This document shows positions 55,256-62,151 of a stretch of DNA of 64,000 bases, piece after piece. A program made the translations under genes and the position numbers. Origin of the DNA: an uncultured Christensenella sp. (GTDB lineage Bacteria > Bacillota > Clostridia > Christensenellales > UBA3700). The stretch is from the NCBI GenBank assembly GCA_949284695.1, contig CASDWJ010000020.1, forward strand, positions 62,001-126,000, written 5' to 3'. Numbering within the stretch: the stretch's first letter is position 1; every line of letters starts with the position of its first letter. The notes beneath the pieces were generated by a model that saw only the letters and a list, made by a program, of their open reading frames with translations, ran no database searches and was not told the DNA's origin.

Positions 55256-55590
55256 AAACGCATAAACAACCGATACCGTTCAGCCGGAGTAATTGCAAAA
55301 AAACCGCACCGCGCCCCTCGAGCAAAACAGTCTCATTCACGCATATACGAACGCAGACCGTTCACACTTTCCCGCTCTCTCCAAGACACATAAACAACCG
55401 ATACCGTTCAGCCGGAGTAATTGCAAAAAACCGCACCGCGCCCCTCAGGCAAAGCAGTATAATTCACGCATATACCAACGCAGACCGTTCGCACTTTCCC
55501 GCTCTCTCCAAGACACATAAACAACCGATACCGTTCAGGCGGAGTAATTGCAAAACCGCCCGCCCTTGGGCAAGATAAGCTCACGCGCGC
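55240..55590. repeat. Tandem direct repeat, 127-128 bp unit, nearly three copies
   Basis: The shared segment CATAAACAACCGATACCGTT begins at 55261, 55389 and 55516, with further matching sequence AGTAATTGCAAAA, ACGCAGACCGTTC and TCCCGCTCT. The first two copies are almost identical over their whole length and the third is partial and diverged at its end. Each copy carries TCCCG and TCC(C/A)A 10 bp apart. No coding potential is evident. Confidence 0.9.
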
Positions 55591-55772
55591 GTATACGCAT
55601 ACGGTTTGTTACCTTATATATTCGATATACTCGGTTGCGGCGAATCGGCTTCTTGCGCGGAAGCGCCGATGCTTATTTTACGAACGGACAAAAAACGCTT
55701 ATTCTCAGTAATTACAAAAAGCAAGATGACCCGCCGCAAAGCGGGTTGCGCTTATTATCATAATAAAATCGG

Positions 55773-55803
55773 CAAAAAAAATCCTTCTGCATACACAGAA
55801 GGA
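55773..55803 (-). terminator. Terminator after the metallophosphoesterase gene
   Basis: TCCTTCTG pairs perfectly with CAGAAGGA around TGTATG, followed by TTTTTTT on the minus strand, 54 bp past the stop. Confidence 0.87.
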
Positions 55804-55856
55804 AAACGATCGTTATCATGTAAAAATCAAGTCTCGCCCCGCCTGAGCGCGGCGGT

Positions 55857-56555
55857 TTAATCGCAAAGTTCGGGTATCTCCACGAGTTTGTATCCGACGA
55901 GATCGCAAGAAGTAAGATAGTAATTCACACCTTTTTTGTCAACCACCCTCTTTGCTCTTACGTCCTTGCCGTGCAGATGTCCGTAAACCACGGCGGTTAC
56001 GTCGAATTCGGATATCGCAGAAGTATAGAGCGAATCTGCAAACGATACGTCAAACGGCGGATAATGCACCATTACCGCGACCTTGTCGCCGTCCTTCCGC
56101 TGTCTTTGTGCGTCGTTGAGCGCAAGCCTCAATCTGAGCTCCTCTCTCTTGATCATCGCCTTGTCGTGCTCGCCCTCTGCGCCGAGGCTCCACAGCCTGC
56201 TCCCGCAGACAAGCAGATTCCCTATCCTGACAGCATTGTTCTGAACCGCATACATACCAAAAGGCAAAGATCCCGTCAGTCGACTGTACGATTGCCACCA
56301 GTAGTCGTGATTGCCGCGCAGAATGACCTTTTTGCCGGGAAGTTCGCCTATCTCGTCGAGATCTGGAAGCGCGTCCTCGAGGCGCATCGCCCAGGAGACG
56401 TCGCCCGCAATGAGCACGACGTCGTCTTCACCGACCTTATTCTTCCAATCTTCGCGAATATTATCCCAATAACCGCTCCAACCGTCGCCGAACACGTCCA
56501 TCGGCTTATCGCAACGGCTCCCGAGATGCAGATCGCTCACGGCAAATACTTTCAT
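55857..56555 (-). CDS. Metallophosphoesterase
   Basis: A 232-residue calcineurin-like phosphoesterase. The metal-site motifs are in order: FAVSDLHLGS (residues 4-13), LIAGDVSWAM, LRGNHDYWWQ, VHYPPFD and YGHLHGKD. Substrate is not evident; relatives act on cyclic nucleotides, nucleic acids or phospholipids. The ATG has no Shine-Dalgarno sequence, and a TATAAT ends 6 nt before it, so the mRNA is probably leaderless. It is monocistronic between a promoter and a terminator. Confidence 0.88.
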   Translation of the reverse strand: MKVFAVSDLHLGSRCDKPMDVFGDGWSGYWDNIREDWKNKVGEDDVVLIAGDVSWAMRLEDALPDLDEIGELPGKKVILRGNHDYWWQSYSRLTGSLPFGMYAVQNNAVRIGNLLVCGSRLWSLGAEGEHDKAMIKREELRLRLALNDAQRQRKDGDKVAVMVHYPPFDVSFADSLYTSAISEFDVTAVVYGHLHGKDVRAKRVVDKKGVNYYLTSCDLVGYKLVEIPELCD

Positions 56556-56561
56556 ACCGCT

Positions 56562-56591
56562 ATTATATCAATAAAAGCGCGCAATAATCAA
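56562..56591 (-). promoter_or_regulatory. Metallophosphoesterase promoter, leaderless
   Basis: TTGATT (56586-56591), an 18-bp spacer and TATAAT (56562-56567), then six bases to the ATG. The expected +1 is the A of the start codon. Confidence 0.7.
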
Positions 56592-56979
56592 GCAAGACGG
56601 ACAAAATGCGGTTTTTTTAACAAAAAATCGTACAGGCACGGGATAATACACGCGTGAAAACGAAAGACAGCAAAGCAAAAAAGATAGAAAAAGCAAAATG
56701 ACTCCCCACACCCGTCTCGGTACAAAAAAACGGTATTACAGTAAAATCAGACGTATTTATAGTAAAATCAGACGTATTTATAGTAAAATCAGACGTATTT
56801 ATAGTAAAATCAGACGTATTTACAGCAAAAAACGAAGCCGAGCGGTTCTGAAATATTATTTAAAGCCGCTTTCAGCGTAAAATCAAAGAAACATTATTGC
56901 CAAATACAAAATAGCCGACAAAACCGAGCGCAAAACCGCTATCACACACGCTGGCAACACAAACACGCGATTTCAGCGC
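56592..56979. other. Gene-free interval holding a minisatellite
   Basis: No supported gene. A 60-codon frame at 56698-56880 (plus) is largely the 21-bp repeat (YSKIRRI units), has no clear ribosome-binding site and points against the neighbours. Confidence 0.55.
56740..56823. repeat. Four tandem copies of a 21-bp repeat
   Basis: AGTAAAATCAGACGTATTTA plus T, exactly repeated at 56740, 56761, 56782 and 56803; only the last base of the fourth copy differs. The unit is two helical turns long and a multiple of three. Confidence 0.95.
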
Positions 56980-57018
56980 AAAAAAACACGCGTATAAGGC
57001 GCAGACCGCCTTATACGC
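56980..57018 (-). terminator. Strong terminator after the gene at 57030
   Basis: A perfect 12-pair stem, GCGTATAAGGCG with CGCCTTATACGC, around a 5-nt loop, followed by GTGTTTTTTTGC on the minus strand. Confidence 0.92.
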
Positions 57019-57029
57019 GATGACGGTTT

Positions 57030-57704
57030 TCAGCCCTTGAGGCGCGAAGAACGCCTGCAATCCTCGCCGCACTCCTGCGGATACAGCGGAAGGTCGAATA
57101 CGCCTTCGCAAGCCTGCTGAGTATATTTTCTGCACGGCGGAATGTAGCAATAGCCGTAGCTCGGCACGAGAAGATCGACGGGCATCGTGATCTTGAGGAT
57201 CACGGTCGCACAGCCCTTTACGGTAAACTGACCGTCTCCCGTGTAAGTGCCCTGCAGAGCGGTAAACCCTACAGTTGCCTGCACCGAATAAGGTATAACG
57301 CTGGGCGCCGACACGTGCAGTATCACGTCTTTGGGTATCGTCACGGTAGCCGTTGCCGTACCCGTGTTGCCGTTTGCGTCGGTAAAAGTGACCTGAACGG
57401 GAATATTGACGTTGCAGGTCACGCGGGCATAACAGTTGTCCTCGGGAATATCCGTGACCGTCAGATCGGAGATCGTCGCCTCCGTTGAAGTTGATTTTGC
57501 GCTTACGAACTTGTACGGCGCCGTGAGGTCGGTCGGCGTGACGTCCGTCAAAGTCAATTGCAGGTCGGTCAGAGTGCTCTGACTCATACACGCGTCGAAG
57601 ACCTTTTCAACCTGCACGCAAGTCTTTTCGCAAATGCCGGAAAGAGCGTTACCTCTTACCGGTCCCGGAATCTTTTCCGATTTGCAATTATTTGAAAATG
57701 ACAT
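57030..57704 (-). CDS. Conserved-looking Cys- and Thr-rich protein, function unknown
   Basis: A 224-residue protein I do not recognise by name. The N terminus has two CxxxC-type groups (GICEKTCVQVEKVFDACM, residues 23-40). A Thr-rich beta-type middle follows (LTDLQLTLTDVTPTDLTAPY; GNTGTATATVTIPKDVILHV). The C terminus is Cys-rich again (YGYCYIPPCRKYTQQACEG, PQECGEDC). There is no signal peptide or membrane helix. The layout would suit a cross-linked structural protein such as a spore-surface component, but that is only a guess. It has a strong AAAGGAGG site and its own terminator. Confidence 0.7.
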   Translation of the reverse strand: MSFSNNCKSEKIPGPVRGNALSGICEKTCVQVEKVFDACMSQSTLTDLQLTLTDVTPTDLTAPYKFVSAKSTSTEATISDLTVTDIPEDNCYARVTCNVNIPVQVTFTDANGNTGTATATVTIPKDVILHVSAPSVIPYSVQATVGFTALQGTYTGDGQFTVKGCATVILKITMPVDLLVPSYGYCYIPPCRKYTQQACEGVFDLPLYPQECGEDCRRSSRLKG

Positions 57705-57850
57705 TATGTACTCCTCCTTTTATATGACTGCCGCAAAGCTGTCCGCTTTGATACAATCGCTATAAAAATATATGCGAGGAAGCAAAATAATGTCACTCAG
57801 CGCTTGAAATAATATTCTAAATTAAGTCGAAAAATAGTTCTATTCAGCCT

Positions 57851-58465
57851 TTATTCGTCTGTTTCATCAACAACTGGTATAAATTTTAAAAGATTTTCCA
57901 TTTTGTCGAGTACGGCTTCTTTTCCCTCTTTTTTAAGAGAAGATACGACCGTTACGTCGCTTATGCCGAGGCTGAGCGCGTTGGCGATCACGCTCCTCTG
58001 TCGGGATATCTGAGCGCTCGAGAGCTTGTCTCCCTTGGTAGCCACGACAAAGAAAGGCACGTTGTAATGATGAAGATAAGCTATCATCTGCTTGTCGAGC
58101 GCGTCAGGCTCGCGACGCACGTCGATGAGCACCGCTACGCCTTTCAGCCTTTTGCTGAGCGTCAGATAACCCCCTATCATCTTATCCCACCTGCGCTTCT
58201 CGTCATCGCCCACCTGAGCAAACCCGTAGCCGGGCAGGTCGACCAACATAAACTCGCCGTTGTTCACCGAAAAGTAATTTATCAGCCTGGTCTTTCCGGG
58301 CGTGGAAGAAGTCTTTGCAAGCCCGCCGTGATTGGCAAGGTAATTGATGAAAGAACTTTTGCCCACGTTGGATTTGCCCGCGATCGCTATCTCGTCAGCA
58401 TCAAACCCGTCGTTTTTCCCGAAGGAAGCGTAAGATGTGACGAATTTTATGTTTTTTATTATCAT
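57851..58465 (-). CDS. engB: Ribosome biogenesis GTPase EngB (YsxC)
   Basis: A 204-residue GTPase for 50S assembly: IAIAGKSNVGKSSFINYL at 27-44 (G1), TSSTPGKTRLINYF (G2), LVDLPGYGFA (G3) and VVATKGDKLS (G4). ATG 58465 has GGAGG six bases upstream. In many Bacillota it follows clpX-lonA; here lon is missing between clpX and engB. Confidence 0.96.
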   Translation of the reverse strand: MIIKNIKFVTSYASFGKNDGFDADEIAIAGKSNVGKSSFINYLANHGGLAKTSSTPGKTRLINYFSVNNGEFMLVDLPGYGFAQVGDDEKRRWDKMIGGYLTLSKRLKGVAVLIDVRREPDALDKQMIAYLHHYNVPFFVVATKGDKLSSAQISRQRSVIANALSLGISDVTVVSSLKKEGKEAVLDKMENLLKFIPVVDETDE

Positions 58466-58740
58466 GTGTTTCCTCCTTGTCTCTTTTCCCGACCGCAAAT
58501 AATAACGAGCGTATCGTCGGATCCCGCGCTATTTCCGCGCGGCGACGGCGCTGAAGGCGGGTCCCCGATAAGCACGAACAGATACCCGTCTTAGCAAAAA
58601 TCCGCACCTTTCCCGCACCGATCCGATCGCCTCTCCGATTTCAACCAAAGCTACGATCGAAGTTTGCCGCAAGCGAGGGAAATATACCGTCTCACGTACG
58701 GCCGCCCCGTTGCGTGCAGACAGCGTTTGCAATCATTGTA
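58466..58740. other. Gap between clpX and engB
   Basis: About 275 bp without a supported gene. Small G+C-rich inverted repeats occur near 58517-58545. It must hold an engB promoter, since clpX is closed by a terminator, but none is clear. Confidence 0.5.
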
Positions 58741-58774
58741 TAAAAAAGGCAGGCGAACTGCCTGCCTTTTAAAA
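58741..58774 (-). terminator. Terminator after clpX
   Basis: AAAGGCAGGC pairs with GCCTGCCTTT around AGTTC, followed by a T-run on the minus strand, next to the clpX stop. Confidence 0.9.
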
Positions 58775-58775
58775 G

Positions 58776-60020
58776 TCAAGCCGTTTTGCGGCGGATTATC
58801 AGAGGTTTATCCGTACCTTTTACGCAATCTGCCGTTATTACGACCTTTTCGATCGACTTATCGCTGGGGACGTCGTACATCGCGTCCAGCATAAGATTTT
58901 CCATGATCGACTTGAGTCCGCGCGCTCCCGTCTTCATCCTGACGGCTTTTCTCGCTATCTCGAGCAAGGCTTCGTCCTCGAACACAAGTTCTACCCCGTC
59001 GTCAGCAAACATCGACTGATACTGTTTCGTCAAAGCGTTTTTGGGCTCCTTTAGAATGTTGACGAGCGCTTTTTCGTCAAGCGCGTTGATAGACACGACG
59101 ACCGGAAGTCTGCCGACAAACTCGGGTATCAGACCGAATTTGATCAGATCGTCGGGTCTGATCTCGTTGCATATCTCGCCGTAGGTCGAAGTCTTGGTAT
59201 TCTTGATCTCGGCGCCGAAGCCGAGCGCCGCGCCCTGCATACGCTTTTCTATTATCTTTTCAAGTCCGACGAACGCTCCGCCGCAGATAAACAGAATGTT
59301 CCTCGTGTTTATCTGTATACACTCCTGCTGAGGGTGCTTTCTTCCGCCGTTGGGCGGCACGTTGGCAATGGTGCTCTCGATGATCTTGAGCAGAGCCTGC
59401 TGAACGCCTTCACCGGAAACGTCGCGCGTGATAGAGACGTTCTCTCCCTTCTTGGCGATCTTGTCTATTTCGTCGATATAGATAATACCCACTTCTGCGC
59501 GCTTGATGTCGTAATCCGCCTTTTTGATGAGTTTGAGGAGAATGTTTTCCACGTCCTCGCCCACATAACCCGCCTCGGTAAGCGAGGTGGCGTCGGCTAC
59601 GACGAAAGGCACGTCGAGTATCTTTGCCAGAGTGCTCGCAAGCAACGTCTTGCCGCAACCCGTGGGACCGAGAAGGAGCACGTTGCTCTTTTCAAGCTCC
59701 ACGTCTCCCTTCGCCTCGCAGGTGAGCCTCTTATAATGATTGTATACCGCGACGGACAGCACCTTTTTCGCCTGATCCTGCCCTACGATATACTCGTCCA
59801 GACGCTCTTTTATTTCGTGCGGCGTCGGGACGTTTACGGCGTGCTTTTTTGCGGCATCCGCTGCGGGAGACGCTGCGAAATCCTGTTCCATCAGTTCATA
59901 GCAAAGCTCCACGCACTCGTTGCAGATATTGACTCCGTTGGGGCCGGAAAAGATCTTTTCCACCTCGCCTTCGCCTCTGCCGCAGAAAGAACACCTTCCT
60001 ATTTGTTTGTTGTGATCCAC
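58776..60020 (-). CDS. clpX: ATP-dependent Clp protease ATP-binding subunit ClpX
   Basis: Unfoldase that feeds ClpP. It has 414 residues: zinc-binding domain with Cys 10, 13, 33 and 36 (CSFC, CNEC), AAA+ domain with Walker A GPTGCGKT at 118-125, Walker [12 protein letters not shown], pore loop GYVG, and sensor-2 region [11 protein letters not shown]. The start is GTG with AGAGGT nine bases before it. It lies 7 bp after clpP. Confidence 0.98.
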   Translation of the reverse strand: MDHNKQIGRCSFCGRGEGEVEKIFSGPNGVNICNECVELCYELMEQDFAASPAADAAKKHAVNVPTPHEIKERLDEYIVGQDQAKKVLSVAVYNHYKRLTCEAKGDVELEKSNVLLLGPTGCGKTLLASTLAKILDVPFVVADATSLTEAGYVGEDVENILLKLIKKADYDIKRAEVGIIYIDEIDKIAKKGENVSITRDVSGEGVQQALLKIIESTIANVPPNGGRKHPQQECIQINTRNILFICGGAFVGLEKIIEKRMQGAALGFGAEIKNTKTSTYGEICNEIRPDDLIKFGLIPEFVGRLPVVVSINALDEKALVNILKEPKNALTKQYQSMFADDGVELVFEDEALLEIARKAVRMKTGARGLKSIMENLMLDAMYDVPSDKSIEKVVITADCVKGTDKPLIIRRKTA

Positions 60021-60027
60021 TTGTCGG

Positions 60028-60627
60028 TTACCTCTTATAATAAATCTGGTCGATGATGCCGTACTCGAGCGCTTCTTCAGCGGTCATGTAGTTGTCTCTG
60101 TCGGTATCCTTGTATACTTTGTCGTAAGGCTGACCGCAGTTGTCTGCCAATATCTTCGTCAGTTTTTCCTTGGTCTTTTTGAGTTGCATAGCGGCGATCT
60201 CAACGTCGCTTGCCTGACCTCTCGCACCGCCGAGCGGCTGATGTATCATAACTTCGCTGTTGGGGAGCGCAAATCTCTTGCCCTTGGTGCCCGCCGCAAG
60301 CAGGAACGCGCCCATAGAAGCCGCCATGCCGATGCAGATCGTGCTGACGTCGCATTTGATATACTTCATCGTGTCGTATATCGCCATACCCGCGGTAACA
60401 CTGCCGCCGGGGCTGTTGATGTAGATGCAGATATCCTTTTCGCTGTCCTTAGCCTCAAGGAAAATCAGCTGTGCAACCACGAGGTTTGCCGTATAATCGT
60501 TGATTTCGTCTGTAAGAAAGATTATTCTGTCCTCGAGCAATCTCGAATAGATATCATACTGTCTCTCTCCCCCGTCTACCTTGTCGATAACGTAAATGTT
60601 ATCCTTGATGATGTCGTCCTTTTTCAT
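60028..60627 (-). CDS. clpP: ATP-dependent Clp protease proteolytic subunit
   Basis: A 199-residue serine protease with the full triad: Ser104 in [11 protein letters not shown], His129 in [14 protein letters not shown] and Asp178 in [19 protein letters not shown] precedes the ATG. It lies between tig and clpX, the common tig-clpP-clpX order. Confidence 0.98.
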   Translation of the reverse strand: MKKDDIIKDNIYVIDKVDGGERQYDIYSRLLEDRIIFLTDEINDYTANLVVAQLIFLEAKDSEKDICIYINSPGGSVTAGMAIYDTMKYIKCDVSTICIGMAASMGAFLLAAGTKGKRFALPNSEVMIHQPLGGARGQASDVEIAAMQLKKTKEKLTKILADNCGQPYDKVYKDTDRDNYMTAEEALEYGIIDQIYYKR

Positions 60628-60720
60628 TTCAATCCTCCCTTTATGATATTCTCAACGAATTTTTTTGTGCTCTTTTCCCGCTGAAAAACGGAAAAAGAGC
60701 GCTGTTTTCAATGACAATGA

Positions 60721-62007
60721 TTATTTGATGTTGTTGCTGTTTCTGAGGAACTCGAACGTCTTTCTGCTGAGTCTCGAGCTTCTCAGATAGCTCCTGTGCT
60801 GATCGGAGACGTTCTTGACGAATTCTTCGTACTCCATACCCGCTTCTTCTGCCGACTTTCTGAGATCTTCCTCGACCTCCTCGTCGGTGACGGTGATGTT
60901 GGCGAGCTTGATGATCTCCTGCAGAACGAGCCTGATCCTGACGTTCTTTGCCGCGCCCGTCTTGTAGGTCTCGAGCACTTTTTCTCTGCTCTGACCCGAG
61001 ATTTTGTAGAACTGCTCGGGGTCGCTGCCCTGATACATCATTCTGTACTCGAACTCCTTGAGCATATCTTCAGCCTCGTCGTCGATCATGCACTGCGGAA
61101 CTTCGACTTCAGCAAGCTCGGCGACCTTCTCGATTATGTCCTGATCGAGCGCGAAAGTCGCTTCTTCCTCTTTCTTCGCGGCAAGTCTGTCCTTGACGCT
61201 CTTCTTGTAATCGTCGACGGTGTCGAACTCGGAAATATCCTTGACGGTCTCGTCGTCGAGAGCGGGAACGTTCTTCACTGTCGCGCTGTGGACGACCACT
61301 TCGAATTCCGCGTCCTTGCCGGCAAGATTTTCGGCATGGTATTCTTCGGGGAACTTAACTTTGACGACTCTTGTCTCGCCGACTTTCATGCCGACCATCT
61401 GATCTTCGAACCCGGGGATAAACGAGCCGCTGCCGAGCACGAGAGTGTAATCCTTAGCCGTGCCGCCGTCAAACTTCACGCCGTCTACGCTGCCGCTGAA
61501 ATCGATCACGCACTTGTCGCCGTTCCCGACCGCTCTGTCGCCGACGGGCTCCCAGGAACCGGCGTTCTCGAGATCCTTTTTGATCTCCGCTTCAACTTCT
61601 TCGTCGCTGACTTCCACACTCTTTTTGGTGAAGTCGAGACCCGTATATGCGCCCAGCTTCACGGTCGGGCGAAGCTGTACGGTAGCGGTATATCTGAGAG
61701 CGCTCTCGTTGATCTCCTCGATGTCGACTTCGGGAGCCGCAACGGGGAACAGTTCGCTCTCCTTATCGAGCACCTGACCGTAAGTCTCAGGCAAAATTAT
61801 ATCCAGCGCGTCTTCGAAAAATACGCCTGCGCCGTACATATTCTCTATTACCTTGCGGGGGACTTTGCCTTTGCGGAAGCCCTCGACGCGGAACTTATTT
61901 TTGTTCTTTTCATAAGCCTTCTGAACGGCGCCCTGCCATTCCTCGGTGCTCACGTCCACGGTGAATTTCACGCGGTCTTTTTCAAGAAGTTCTTTAGTGT
62001 AGTTCAT
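60721..62007 (-). CDS. tig: Trigger factor
   Basis: Ribosome-bound chaperone and prolyl isomerase. It has 428 residues: ribosome-binding N-terminal domain with FRVEGFRKGKVPRKVIENMY (trigger signature GFRxGKxP), FKBP-type domain (about 150-245; VGDRAVGNGDKCVIDFSG, GSFIPGFEDQMVGMKVG) and a helical C-terminal chaperone domain. ATG 62007 with GAGGATA upstream; the longer frame reads into the promoter. It heads tig-clpP-clpX. Confidence 0.97.
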   Translation of the reverse strand: MNYTKELLEKDRVKFTVDVSTEEWQGAVQKAYEKNKNKFRVEGFRKGKVPRKVIENMYGAGVFFEDALDIILPETYGQVLDKESELFPVAAPEVDIEEINESALRYTATVQLRPTVKLGAYTGLDFTKKSVEVSDEEVEAEIKKDLENAGSWEPVGDRAVGNGDKCVIDFSGSVDGVKFDGGTAKDYTLVLGSGSFIPGFEDQMVGMKVGETRVVKVKFPEEYHAENLAGKDAEFEVVVHSATVKNVPALDDETVKDISEFDTVDDYKKSVKDRLAAKKEEEATFALDQDIIEKVAELAEVEVPQCMIDDEAEDMLKEFEYRMMYQGSDPEQFYKISGQSREKVLETYKTGAAKNVRIRLVLQEIIKLANITVTDEEVEEDLRKSAEEAGMEYEEFVKNVSDQHRSYLRSSRLSRKTFEFLRNSNNIK

Positions 62008-62048
62008 TTTTATATCCTCACTTTGAATGTTTTTTACACAGTGAAATA

Positions 62049-62077
62049 ATTTTAGCACAATCGGCGATTTATTGCAA
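62049..62077 (-). promoter_or_regulatory. tig-clpP-clpX promoter
   Basis: TTGCAA (62072-62077), a 17-bp spacer and TAAAAT (62049-62054) with an extended TGC just before it. Confidence 0.75.
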
Positions 62078-62089
62078 TTACAATTGCAA
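62072..62089. promoter_or_regulatory. Perfect palindrome covering both divergent -35 elements
   Basis: TTGCAATT, AC, AATTGCAA. The left arm contains the tig -35 and the right arm the rqcH -35. A dimeric regulator bound here would affect both promoters; it does not match the CtsR or HrcA operator consensus. Confidence 0.6.
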
Positions 62090-62112
62090 ATATTTTATAA
62101 ATATTTTATAAT
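62084..62112 (+). promoter_or_regulatory. rqcH promoter
   Basis: TTGCAA (62084-62089), a 17-bp spacer and TATAAT (62107-62112), about 39 bp before the rqcH ATG. Confidence 0.8.
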
Positions 62113-62151
62113 AGAGCTGTCGCGGCAGAAATACGCGACAAAAGAGGTAAT

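Larger units (their letters stand above)
54889..55772. other. Gene-free region upstream of mraZ
   Basis: About 0.9 kb without a supported gene on either strand. The mraZ-proximal 200 bp is very A+T-rich. The rest holds the phased CCCA motifs and the 127-bp tandem repeats listed separately, and a small ACCCGC/GCGGGT hairpin at 55729-55746. Short open frames in the repeats have no ribosome-binding sites. Confidence 0.65.

Noticed and set aside
55240..55590. CRISPR-like array in the repeat region
   Set aside because: The 127-bp units are contiguous with no unique spacers, there are fewer than three copies, and no cas genes are present.
56698..56880. Small basic protein with YSKIRRI repeats
   Set aside because: It is only the 21-bp minisatellite read in one frame, with no clear ribosome-binding site, and on the strand opposite to the neighbouring genes.
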